Part shown: in pieces, positions 43,398 through 52,014 of the stretch
Position numbering within the stretch: the stretch's first letter is position 1
How the letters are laid out: each line of letters starts with the position of its first letter
Assembly: GCF_000953135.1 (NCBI RefSeq)
Contig: NZ_LN614827.1
Span: forward strand, 3,891,501-3,955,500
Direction: 5' to 3'
Origin: Legionella fallonii LLAP-10
GTDB taxonomy: Bacteria; Pseudomonadota; Gammaproteobacteria; Legionellales; Legionellaceae
Length of the DNA stretch: 64,000 bases
Notes under the pieces: model-generated
Database searches by the model: none
What the model was told of the DNA's origin: nothing
What the model saw: only the letters and a program-made list of their open reading frames with translations
Made by a program: the position numbers and the translations under genes

Positions 43398-45208
43398 TCT
43401 ACAGTCACCGATTTAGCAAGATTTCGTGGTTGATCCACATCAGTCCCTTTGGCAACAGCAACGTGATAAGCTAAAAGCTGCAGAGGAAGCGTATAGACTA
43501 TGGGGGCAATCCAAGTACCACAAGAAGGCACTTTGATTAATCGAGCACCACTGGGCTCCCACGTTTGCCCATCGTCAACAAAAACGAATAATTGACCGCC
43601 GCGCGCACTGACCTCATGTAAATTAGATTTTAACTTATCGAGGAGCTCATCATTTGGTGCCACGGCAATAACCGGCATGTCTTTATCGACTAAAGCTAAA
43701 GGACCATGCTTTAGCTCCCCAGCAGGATAAGCTTCTGCATGGATGTAAGAGATTTCCTTTAATTTTAGGGCACCTTCCAATGCCACAGGATATTGCACTC
43801 CTCGTCCTAAAAATAAGGCATGTGCTTTATTAACAAATAAAGAAGCTAAAGACTCAATTTCCGTATTCATTTGTAACACACGTTCACAGCACGCGGGTAG
43901 TTCTTGTAACTGTTTTAATACCGTCGGTGAACGCTCATCCTCACAAAGGGCAACTGCCAACATAAGAAACGATGCCAACTGTGTTGAAAACGCTTTAGTA
44001 GACGCAACGCCAATCTCTATACCAGCACGAGTGAGAAAGACGCAATCAGCCTCTCTAACTAAGGTACTTGTTGCTACGTTACAAATAGCTAAACTAGCTA
44101 AGTAATTCAAGGTTTTTGCTTTATGTAAAGCAGCCAGGGTATCCGCTGTTTCACCTGACTGAGATACAGTAATAAATAAGGTTCCTTCTGGAACGACGAC
44201 ATCTCTATATCGATATTCACTAGCAATTTCTACTTGCGTAGGAAGTCTTGCTAAAGACTCCAGCCAATACTTGGCGATCATTCCAGCATGATAGCTAGTA
44301 CCACAGGCAACAATATGAATTTGTTTTACTTGTGGAAATATATGGGATGCACGTTCGCCAAAACTAGCCCTCAATACCTCTAGACTATTAATTCTTCCTT
44401 CGATGGTATCTGTTAATACTTTGGACTGTTCAAATATTTCTTTCAGCATAAAGTGTCTGTAAGGACCTTTGCTAGCAACTTCGGCATCGTTATTTAATGG
44501 ATGTATCACTCGCTCAACTTGGCTACGAGCAAAATTATAAACTTTCACTTCATGTGCAGTAAGACAAGCGCTATCGCCTTCTTCTAGATAAATAACTGCT
44601 TGAGCAAAAGCTCTTAATGCGAGCGCATCAGAAGCAATAAAATTTTCCCCTATACCCAGTCCAAGAACTAAAGGACTGCCTTTGCGAATGGCAACTAACT
44701 CCTGAGGTCTTTGTTGATGAATAACCCCCAAAGCAAAAGCACCATGCATCTCGGCTGCTGCAGTTTGCACAGCGAGTAATAAATTTTCATGCTGAATGTA
44801 ATGAAAATGGATTAAATGAGCCGCAACTTCTGTATCTGTTTCAGAGGTAAATTGATAACCACTTGCAATAAGTCGCTGGCGTAAATGATCATGATTTTCA
44901 ATAATGCCATTATGAACCAAAGCAATTTGGCCATGGGATAAATGGGGGTGAGCATTTTGCTCCGACGGCTTACCATGAGTTGCCCAACGAGTGTGGGCAA
45001 TACCAAGATTACCCGCTACTGCTGTTTCTTGCATCGCATCAGCCAGATTCTGTACTTTCCCTTGCATTCTTACCCTTTTTAAACGGGAGTGATAATCAAT
45101 CACAGCAATACCAGCCGAATCATAACCTCTATATTCCAGTCGACGCAGACCCTCTAGCAAAACTTTGCTAATATCACGTTCTGAAACAGCACCCATAATC
45201 CCACACAT
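43394..45208 (-). CDS. glmS: Glutamine-fructose-6-phosphate aminotransferase
   Basis: Makes glucosamine-6-phosphate from fructose-6-phosphate and glutamine, the first step to UDP-GlcNAc for peptidoglycan and LPS. 604 residues from the ATG at 45208, giving MCGIMGAVSERD with Cys2 as the N-terminal glutaminase nucleophile after Met removal. GAGGAG lies 6 bases upstream. Frame upstream to 45247 is rejected because it would bury the catalytic Cys. Other segments: HTRWATHGKPSEQNAHPH, CGTSYHAGMIAKYW and the C-terminal QPRNLAKSVTVE. Confidence 0.96.
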   Translation of the reverse strand: MCGIMGAVSERDISKVLLEGLRRLEYRGYDSAGIAVIDYHSRLKRVRMQGKVQNLADAMQETAVAGNLGIAHTRWATHGKPSEQNAHPHLSHGQIALVHNGIIENHDHLRQRLIASGYQFTSETDTEVAAHLIHFHYIQHENLLLAVQTAAAEMHGAFALGVIHQQRPQELVAIRKGSPLVLGLGIGENFIASDALALRAFAQAVIYLEEGDSACLTAHEVKVYNFARSQVERVIHPLNNDAEVASKGPYRHFMLKEIFEQSKVLTDTIEGRINSLEVLRASFGERASHIFPQVKQIHIVACGTSYHAGMIAKYWLESLARLPTQVEIASEYRYRDVVVPEGTLFITVSQSGETADTLAALHKAKTLNYLASLAICNVATSTLVREADCVFLTRAGIEIGVASTKAFSTQLASFLMLAVALCEDERSPTVLKQLQELPACCERVLQMNTEIESLASLFVNKAHALFLGRGVQYPVALEGALKLKEISYIHAEAYPAGELKHGPLALVDKDMPVIAVAPNDELLDKLKSNLHEVSARGGQLFVFVDDGQTWEPSGARLIKVPSCGTWIAPIVYTLPLQLLAYHVAVAKGTDVDQPRNLAKSVTVE

Positions 45209-45331
45209 AACCGACTCCTCATTAGTGACTACTTTTTGTAGACTCACTTATTTATTTTTATTTAGATTTACAAAAAATGCCAATTACGCTCTATTTTTTT
45301 CTTCATACAGAGTCAGATTAAGCGTTTTCAT

Positions 45332-45456
45332 TAGACTTCCTCAGAAACGCTACTCCAGAGGAGAATTGCTTCGTCGATGCGATGCTCGAATCCTCATGTA
45401 CTTACGTCACGTCTCCTCGTACTTCTCTCTCTGTAGCGAGTTTCCGCAGAAGTCTA
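45332..45456. repeat. Family A dispersed repeat, copy A4 (125 bp)
   Basis: Ends TAGACTTCCTCAG and CGCAGAAGTCTA. The interior carries TTGCTTCGTCGATGCGATGC, TCGAATCCTCATGTAC and CGTCTCCTCGTACTTCTC, matching the reverse complement of A6. It lies in the 525-base gap between glmS and plaC-like gene. Confidence 0.75.
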
Positions 45457-45549
45457 TTAAAATATTTAATCCAATTTCTTGTAAATTCTATGTTAGTAAT
45501 TCAATCAAAAATCATCAGTTGATCATCATTAGGCACATTCCTTAAGCTA

Positions 45550-45589
45550 TAGACTTCTTTCAAAATCAATGGGTTCAGAAAGAAGTCTA
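45550..45589. repeat. Family A ends only, copy A5 (40 bp hairpin)
   Basis: TAGACTTCTTTC and GAAAGAAGTCTA are perfect 12-base inverted arms (13 with flanking A/T) around 16 bases. It is what remains if the inner part of a family A repeat is lost. It also folds as a hairpin and might terminate transcripts. Confidence 0.7.
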
Positions 45590-45733
45590 TTGATAACTGA
45601 TGTCAAAAACATCATTATGTATAAAGTATATCAACAACAAAATTGCGAATTATGCCATAAACATTCTTAAATCACTAAAATAAACAATAAAAGTACCTGG
45701 ACTAGATAAAAAAAACAGGCAATAAATTACTTT

Positions 45734-47038
45734 CTAGCTAGAAACATCGGGCGCCTCACAATTTACGGAGTATCCATGCTCTTTCATAGTAGAACAAATC
45801 TCAAATGCTAGATGACGATGAGCACGAGTACTTGGATGTACTTCATCCCAGAATAAATACTCTTCCGGGGTATCACATATTTGATAATTACTCTCTCCGA
45901 AAGCCAATTGCGGGTCTTTATAATGTAATACTTGTGCGTACCTCAACACATAGTTATGGGCAAAAGGAGAACGGGCAAGTGCATCAAACATAGGAAACTT
46001 CACATCGATACATGCATCTGCAACGTTAGAAAATCCATATTGCGAGGGATTATTTAGCGCTTTTGCCAAATATTGTTGTATGTCTATAAATAAAAAGTCA
46101 GCCTTGGGATACAACTTTTTCCATTCCTCAACACGTGCCGCCAGACGTTGATTGTGTTGATCTGCTGCCGCATTTAATACGTCTCGGTCAGTGGTTTTAA
46201 TAAACCGTGGCGTTTCACCCAAATGAGGGATCCCCATAATGACAAAACGTTTCGCTCCAGCCTGTTCCAACTTTAAAATAGCCGAACTAAGCCCCTCAAC
46301 TACGTTATCTACATAATTACTCATAATGGCGGGATTGTAATTATCCTCGAATAACAGAACATTGATATAATCATTACTTCCTGAAAACACGAAATATACG
46401 GCTTGATTATCTAGTTTGCTATGCTCCATTAAATAAGCTTGTACGGTTAACCCAAGGCTTGGAGGAATCAGCTTACCAACAATGAGTGTTTTAATCGTTC
46501 CCAAAGGATGACGAATCAAATTCCAAACAGTTAATTGATAATCATAAGTTGCAGCCCAACCACCACCAAAGGATTTATTAAGGTAGACATCCTCATCGCT
46601 TTTTTGGACGGACCACATTTGCGCCAAATACTCATTCCATACCTGACCATTGGAAAATCTTGAATTCCAATAAGGCTTTCCTGGCAGTATGGGTACTAAT
46701 TTAATTCTACTGATCAACGTAGCAATATAAGGAGCCAATTCTTGATCAAAAAAATCAGTTACTACATTTAAACCCGCATCAAGAACCATCTGCGGAACAT
46801 AATATTCATTTGCAAAATCAACCATCTTATTAATTACAAAAGCTTTAAAAGGAGCAACAATAAAAGCAGGATTCTCCTCTTGCCGTAAACTTTTAAGCAG
46901 GTGAGTTGTATTCCCTATATCCGAAAGACTATCACCAAAAACAACCATTGATTTTACTGGAAGAGAAGCAAAACAAAATGACGGGATAAAGATTAAAACA
47001 ATAGACAATTTACGAAAAATCCTTTTATAATCAATCAT
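45734..47038 (-). CDS. plaC: Secreted GDSL lysophospholipase/acyltransferase, PlaC-like
   Basis: GDSL-family enzyme of 434 residues with a signal peptide (about 1-24, core LSIVLIFIPSFCFA). Block I is VVFGDSLSDIGN with nucleophile S37; D398 and H401 in FWDEVHPSTRAH complete the triad. The length and the insertions around 45-130 match Legionella PlaC more than the shorter PlaA. Known PlaC is a type II secreted glycerophospholipid:cholesterol acyltransferase and lysophospholipase A activated by the ProA protease; here that is inferred from similarity. Two cysteines (C342-area DACID, C386-area ICDTP) may bracket the activation loop. Confidence 0.82.
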   Translation of the reverse strand: MIDYKRIFRKLSIVLIFIPSFCFASLPVKSMVVFGDSLSDIGNTTHLLKSLRQEENPAFIVAPFKAFVINKMVDFANEYYVPQMVLDAGLNVVTDFFDQELAPYIATLISRIKLVPILPGKPYWNSRFSNGQVWNEYLAQMWSVQKSDEDVYLNKSFGGGWAATYDYQLTVWNLIRHPLGTIKTLIVGKLIPPSLGLTVQAYLMEHSKLDNQAVYFVFSGSNDYINVLLFEDNYNPAIMSNYVDNVVEGLSSAILKLEQAGAKRFVIMGIPHLGETPRFIKTTDRDVLNAAADQHNQRLAARVEEWKKLYPKADFLFIDIQQYLAKALNNPSQYGFSNVADACIDVKFPMFDALARSPFAHNYVLRYAQVLHYKDPQLAFGESNYQICDTPEEYLFWDEVHPSTRAHRHLAFEICSTMKEHGYSVNCEAPDVSS

Positions 47039-47235
47039 AATTCCTCCTTGAATTAAAGACTATGATGGAAGCATAGCCTGATCAATAATAATACGACTGC
47101 ACTTAAAGAGTTGTCAATTTTCTCTTTAATTGTACTAAACGAGTTCTTTTGTACTATGCATTTAATTCATTCCTATTGATTAAATAGTGAGTAAATGATA
47201 TTTTCTAGTTATTTTTGTTATTTTCAGGTAGTAAA

Positions 47236-48012
47236 GTGAAAAATATAGTTATTGCTTCTTTTTATAAATTTGTTTCTTTGGCTGATTTTGAAATGCTGCG
47301 TGAGCCTATGCTCGAAAAAATGCATGAGACCAATATAAAAGGAACCGTTATCTTAGCTAAAGAAGGGATTAACGGTAGTTTTGCCGGAACACGTGAAGAC
47401 ATGGATACGTACTACCAGTACCTTCATCAAGATTCCAGATTAGCAGATTTACGTTTTAAAGAAACTTTTGACGAAGAAAATCCTTTTTCCAAAGCTAAAG
47501 TCAAACTGCGTAAAGAAATAGTGACCATGGGCATAAAAGAAGTAGATCCGACACAATTAGTAGGCACTTATCTTAGCCCAGAAGAATGGCATGACTTTAT
47601 TCAAGATCCAGAAGTTATTCTGATTGATACACGTAATGACTATGAGTTTGATCTGGGTACGTTCAAAAACGCAATAAATCCCAATACAGAAAATTTCAGA
47701 AACTTCCCTGAATATGTGCAACAACATTTACAAGATAAGAAAGATAATAAAATCGCTATGTTCTGCACTGGTGGGATACGTTGTGAAAAATCAACTGCTT
47801 ATTTAAAAGAACTAGGATTCCATAATGTTTATCATCTGAAAGACGGAATTCTCAACTATATAGAAACCATGCCTGAGGATAAATCACTTTGGGAAGGTGA
47901 TTGTTTTGTCTTTGATGATAGAGTAGCAGTCAATAACAAACTAGAACGTGTTTACCCTCAGCTTCCTCAAGACTATAAACACGATCGAAATCTTGATCGA
48001 ACTACTGAATAG
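47236..48012 (+). CDS. trhO: tRNA uridine-34 hydroxylase TrhO (YceA rhodanese family)
   Basis: Rhodanese-domain enzyme that makes 5-hydroxyuridine at tRNA position 34 using oxygen. 258 residues from the GTG at 47236 ([15 protein letters not shown]), with AGGTAG 5 bases upstream. The N-terminal acylphosphatase-like domain has [16 protein letters not shown]; the rhodanese active site is [16 protein letters not shown] with the catalytic cysteine. The TTG at 47215 has no ribosome site. Divergent from the plaC-like gene. Confidence 0.92.
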   Translation: MKNIVIASFYKFVSLADFEMLREPMLEKMHETNIKGTVILAKEGINGSFAGTREDMDTYYQYLHQDSRLADLRFKETFDEENPFSKAKVKLRKEIVTMGIKEVDPTQLVGTYLSPEEWHDFIQDPEVILIDTRNDYEFDLGTFKNAINPNTENFRNFPEYVQQHLQDKKDNKIAMFCTGGIRCEKSTAYLKELGFHNVYHLKDGILNYIETMPEDKSLWEGDCFVFDDRVAVNNKLERVYPQLPQDYKHDRNLDRTTE

Positions 48013-48027
48013 TATTCCATGCCGTAT

Positions 48028-48047
48028 CCCCTCCCTCGAGGGAGGGG
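48028..48047. repeat. Perfect GC-rich palindrome CCCCTCCCTCGAGGGAGGGG
   Basis: A 20-base perfect palindrome just after trhO, between convergent genes. It can extrude as a hairpin and is a terminator candidate, with GGAAAATTT after it. Confidence 0.55.
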
Positions 48048-48124
48048 GAAAATTTACCTCATTTCATCCTTAACCCGCCCCCTGCAATCAAAATGCCTCA
48101 ATCTATTTGCTAGCCACCAATAAA

Positions 48125-49003
48125 CTAAGAGCGCAAAAATAAATCAATAATCTTCGCAGAATATTCAGGTTCCTGAAACAATACCCCATGCCCTGTATCT
48201 CTAAGTTGAATAAGCCAAGCACCAGGAATTGCATCTGTAATCATCACCGCATTTTCCACTGGGGTTAATACATCATGAGTTCCGTTGAGAACCAAAACTT
48301 TATTTTTAATAAAGATGAGATGTCTCCAAATACCCTCACCTGTATTTTCAGCCTCAACCGCTTGAGCCTGGGCTTTTAGCGCAGCATTATTCATTTTTTG
48401 AGGGGGAAACTGATTGAGAATATTGAGATAATCATCAGCTTGCTTCCTCGCTTTGCTAGGAAATAGCAGCGTCTTTATTGCAACGGAGGGAAGAACATGA
48501 GGATCACTTAGCATGTCGAAATATCTTCGTTGCGGCAAAATGGTTTGCTTGCCTCCTGCTTTTGCTCCAACAACAATAAGATGATCAAAACGACTACTAT
48601 TTTGAGTAGCCATATACAGCACTAAACTTCCGCCCATGGAAAAACCCAGTATATCGGGTCTATCTAGCTTAAGCTTATCAATGAAGGATAGAACTAATAA
48701 GGATAACTGCTCCATGCTGTTGGGATACGCCCCGTCAATAGTTGACTCTCCTATTCCAGGATAATCAAACATAATCACTTCTCTATGCTCACTTAATTGT
48801 TTTAGAAACTCAGGATGCCACATGGTCATACTATTACCGTGTCCCGTGACTAAAACTAAGGGTTTACCATGACCAAAATGATAATAAGATAGTGTTGCCT
48901 TGCCCACAGCAACTTTTTCTATTGAGCCATAGAATTCAGGAATGGTGCCTGCATGAATAGCGTTATTTATTAGCAACGCTAAGATCAATAATATATTCCT
49001 CAT
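48125..49003 (-). CDS. Exported alpha/beta hydrolase
   Basis: Alpha/beta hydrolase of 292 residues with signal peptide (about 1-17, ILLILALLINNAIHAG). The oxyanion region GHGNSMTMWHP, nucleophile elbow GFSMGG, and the late acid and base in LNGTHDVLTPVENA and DTGHGVLFQEP are seen. AGGGA lies 8 bases before the ATG at 49003; the TTG at 49009 is not used. Could be an esterase, lipase or haloperoxidase-like enzyme; substrate unknown. Convergent with trhO. Confidence 0.82.
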   Translation of the reverse strand: MRNILLILALLINNAIHAGTIPEFYGSIEKVAVGKATLSYYHFGHGKPLVLVTGHGNSMTMWHPEFLKQLSEHREVIMFDYPGIGESTIDGAYPNSMEQLSLLVLSFIDKLKLDRPDILGFSMGGSLVLYMATQNSSRFDHLIVVGAKAGGKQTILPQRRYFDMLSDPHVLPSVAIKTLLFPSKARKQADDYLNILNQFPPQKMNNAALKAQAQAVEAENTGEGIWRHLIFIKNKVLVLNGTHDVLTPVENAVMITDAIPGAWLIQLRDTGHGVLFQEPEYSAKIIDLFLRS

Positions 49004-49112
49004 GATCAATTTCCCTATTGAGACCTAATCAGGCACGTAGCCTGTAGATAAGTAGAAACATCATGATAACGACAATTATCTTATTTATAAAGGCAATCCG
49101 ATGAAGAATAAA

Positions 49113-49262
49113 TAGACTTCCTTCGAAATTCGCTGTATCAAGCGAAGAGTGAGGAGGAACGGAGCACAGAACTGGAGCATACCCATAGATTCGAGCACCA
49201 TACCGCCGAAGCAACTTCCTGAGACAGTAGAGATTTGAAGAAACTCGAATAAAGGAAGTCCT
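49113..49262. repeat. Family A dispersed repeat, copy A6 (about 150 bp)
   Basis: Ends TAGACTTCCTTCG and AAAGGAAGTC. Internal GAGGAACGGAGCACAGAAC, TCGAGCACCATACCGCCGAAG and GAAGCAACTTCCTGAG are shared with A3 and A4. Fills the gap before smpB. Confidence 0.72.
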
Positions 49263-49314
49263 CAATTGCCAAGACATCAGCTATAATAATATTTTTTTAT
49301 ACATTAGGTATCTT

Positions 49315-49785
49315 ATGACTGCCAAAAAGCAATCGGATTCTAGTATTGCGCTTAATAGAAAAGCCGGTTTTGATTATTTCATTGAAGAACAGTATGAAGC
49401 AGGGATAGCTCTTGAAGGCTGGGAAGTCAAAAGTTTACGTGCAGGGAAAATCAATCTTTCGGATGCACATGTGATTATCAAATATGGAGAAGCCTTTTTA
49501 TTAGGCGCTCAAATCCAGCCGTTATCCACAGCATCAACGCATACCATACCCGATCCAACACGCACCCGAAAATTATTACTCAATAAAAAGGAATTAAATC
49601 ACTTGATAGGTAGTGTAGAACGTCAAGGCTATACTATTGTTCCGCTCTCCTTATACTGGAAAAAAAATAAAATTAAATTGAAGATTGCTCTGGCTAAAGG
49701 TAAAAAAGAACATGACAAACGGGATACGATTAAAGACAGAGAGTGGCAAAGAGACCGCTCCCGTATCATGAAAAAAATCAATTAA
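49315..49785 (+). CDS. smpB: SsrA-binding protein SmpB
   Basis: Partner of tmRNA in trans-translation. 156 residues; the typical [40 protein letters not shown] and C-terminal basic tail ([20 protein letters not shown]) that enters the decoding centre are present. AGGTATC precedes the ATG. The ssrA gene itself is not in the window. Followed by bcp. Confidence 0.96.
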   Translation: MTAKKQSDSSIALNRKAGFDYFIEEQYEAGIALEGWEVKSLRAGKINLSDAHVIIKYGEAFLLGAQIQPLSTASTHTIPDPTRTRKLLLNKKELNHLIGSVERQGYTIVPLSLYWKKNKIKLKIALAKGKKEHDKRDTIKDREWQRDRSRIMKKIN

Positions 49786-49850
49786 ATATTAGAGGCGGTT
49801 TGGCCAAGAGAGTAGCAAGGTGAACAAGCCCTAGAATACGGAGATAATTA

Positions 49851-50312
49851 ATGAATATAAATGACGTGGTGCCTAATTTTGAATTTAAAGCGACTAATAA
49901 CCTGAACGCTCATCTTAACGACTATAAAGGCCAAACCGTAGTTCTTTATTTTTACCCCAAGGATGCAACTCCTGGCTGTACCACAGAAGGACAAGACTTC
50001 AGAGATGCCTATTCTCAATTCCAGGCCTTAAACGCTCACATCTTCGGCATTTCACGCGACAGTCTAAAATCACATGAAAATTTTAAGGCAAAACAAAATT
50101 TTCCTTTCGAATTAATCAGTGATAGTGAAGAGCATTTATGCCAATTATTCGATGTCATTAAAATGAAATCCATGTATGGCAAGCAGGTACGTGGCATTGA
50201 ACGCAGTACGTTCATCATCGACCCTAACGGGGTTTTAAAACATGAATGGCGCAAAGTTAGTGTGAAAGGGCATGTAGAAGAAGTGCTTAATACATTAAAG
50301 CCATTGTCTTAG
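49851..50312 (+). CDS. bcp: Bcp/PrxQ-type peroxiredoxin
   Basis: Thiol peroxidase of 153 residues. The peroxidatic cysteine is C43 in YFYPKDATPGCTTEGQDF. The usual resolving cysteine five residues later is absent: residue 48 is Gln. So it belongs to the one-Cys-like BCP subgroup or uses another thiol (there is a Cys in EEHLCQLFD). GGAG precedes the ATG. 65 bases after smpB. Confidence 0.92.
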   Translation: MNINDVVPNFEFKATNNLNAHLNDYKGQTVVLYFYPKDATPGCTTEGQDFRDAYSQFQALNAHIFGISRDSLKSHENFKAKQNFPFELISDSEEHLCQLFDVIKMKSMYGKQVRGIERSTFIIDPNGVLKHEWRKVSVKGHVEEVLNTLKPLS

Positions 50313-50336
50313 CATCTCAGCGCTAAGCGTTCACGT

Positions 50337-50464
50337 AATGGTGTCAACTTAAGGATGTATAGTCCCGCTTAGACGAAGTCGTAATCCGGCATTGAGGCAC
50401 ATTCCTCCTCATCCTCGATGGAGAGGATCTTGGAAGGATATTTGGTTCTTAGTTTGACGGCCAT
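50337..50464. repeat. Family B repeat, copy B4 (about 128 bp)
   Basis: Starts AATGGTGTCAACTTAAGGATG and ends TTAGTTTGACGGCCAT. Internal AGACGAAGTCGTAATCCGG resembles the hairpin inside B1. Right end more degenerate than the left. Confidence 0.65.
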
Positions 50465-50644
50465 GAGTCTTCGCCCAACCGGCAAGCGAATAACTCCCTT
50501 GTAACCGGAGAGCAATAACATTTTTTTGTGCAATTAATTTCTCTTTGCCTTAAAAAAAGCACTTCCTCTAGAACAAGCGATTAAATTTTGTTACAATTAG
50601 CTCGATTTATTATCTAAATAAGCATTCCTTATCAAGAGTAGATC

Positions 50645-51844
50645 ATGTATAACCGCAATATCCAACTAATGATTGTCGTAGCCACCTGCATACTAACTCT
50701 AGTGTCTACTGATATTTTACTACCCAGCCTACCGCAAATTGCTCAACATTTTTCTATCTCTTCAAATGATGCCAAAATGATTATTTCCATTTTTCTCATT
50801 GGACAATTTGCAACAGTATTGTTCTGGGGAATTATTGCAGATCTCATTGGAAGGAAAAAAACCTTATTCCTAGGAATGCTTATTTTTTTTATAGGCTCCA
50901 TGCTCAGCTTGACTGCAACTTCAATTCAATCCCTTTTACTATGCCGCTTTTTGCAAGGAGCCGGAGGCATTGTTGTTCCAGTAGCAGGCTGGGCTTTGGT
51001 GCAAGATCTATTCCCTAAGGATGAGGGAGCACGCATTATGACATTGGTTGGAACCCTCACAGCGATAATGCCTCTTTTTGCCCCTGCAATTGGCGGGAAA
51101 ATAGACGTCCTCTATGGTTGGCATGCTAATTTATATTGCATTGCCGTATTTTCTGCAGTCCTATGCTTCATCATGTTATTTTCACTACAACAAAACACAT
51201 CTAAAGAAATGAACTCACTGTCTTTTAAAGATAGAATCAGTATCTATGGCCACATTTTAAAAAATAAAACGTTCATCTCCTATATAGCCTTATTCGGTCT
51301 ATTAAATTGCGGAGAGTGGTGTTTTCTTACCATGGCCCCATTTTATTATGCCCATAAACAGATCTCACCTGATTATATGGGACTTTTGTTAATGATCACC
51401 GCAGCCGGTTTTGTATTTGGCTCTTTATTAGCATCCTATTTATTTAAACGCCTTGGCGTTGATAAAACGATCAATATTGCTATTCAATTAGCATTAACCA
51501 GTAGCCTAATGCTTCTATGTGGCGAATACCTGCAGTGGAATTATTATCCACTATTCAATGCAATTATTCTGGGGATTTACATACTGAGCTCAGCGCTTCT
51601 TTGGGGAGGATCGACCTCTAGAGCCTTACAATGTTTTGACGATTATAGAGGTTCTGCATCAGCTGTTCGTAGTCTTATCTTACTTTGTTTTGCTGCTCTA
51701 GGTACTTTTTCTGGCCGCTTAGTTAGTCATGAAAGTATTTACCATGTTGGTTTCTTTCTATTTTCTATGGCTTTATGTGCATTGATTGTCTTTCACAATA
51801 AAGAATTAAAAGCCGAACGCCTCGCTGAAGATATAGTCTTTTAA
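50645..51844 (+). CDS. MFS drug exporter, Bcr/CflA family
   Basis: Twelve-helix major facilitator of 399 residues, of the Bcr/CflA multidrug type (DHA1 group). Evidence includes STDILLPSLPQIAQHF in helix 1, the loop 2-3 motif GIIADLIGRKKTLFLGML (motif A) and GAGGIVVPVAGWALVQDLF for motif C region. E and R in the loop are normal. Substrate unknown; bicyclomycin, sulphonamide or cysteine efflux are typical of the family. Separate unit after repeat B4. Confidence 0.87.
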   Translation: MYNRNIQLMIVVATCILTLVSTDILLPSLPQIAQHFSISSNDAKMIISIFLIGQFATVLFWGIIADLIGRKKTLFLGMLIFFIGSMLSLTATSIQSLLLCRFLQGAGGIVVPVAGWALVQDLFPKDEGARIMTLVGTLTAIMPLFAPAIGGKIDVLYGWHANLYCIAVFSAVLCFIMLFSLQQNTSKEMNSLSFKDRISIYGHILKNKTFISYIALFGLLNCGEWCFLTMAPFYYAHKQISPDYMGLLLMITAAGFVFGSLLASYLFKRLGVDKTINIAIQLALTSSLMLLCGEYLQWNYYPLFNAIILGIYILSSALLWGGSTSRALQCFDDYRGSASAVRSLILLCFAALGTFSGRLVSHESIYHVGFFLFSMALCALIVFHNKELKAERLAEDIVF

Positions 51845-52014
51845 GTATAGGTGATGAAAGTGATTTTCTGTATCCTCTTGTAAAAAAATATAATTCTTGA
51901 CGGGACACCCCCTCCCTTAGCACAATGAAGGTAGATCTTTCCATTTAACAAACCTACTAAAACTGTAGGTGATTTGAATGAGAAGAAACTCTATTTTAGT
52001 TTACGGGGTGACCT

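Noticed and set aside
45209-45331. glmS ribozyme upstream of glmS
   Set aside because: The ribozyme is known from Gram-positive lineages, and no conserved core is visible in the short upstream region.
45165-45545. 126-residue plus-strand ORF over the glmS start and repeat A4
   Set aside because: It is produced by repeat sequence and the antisense of glmS; no start signal.
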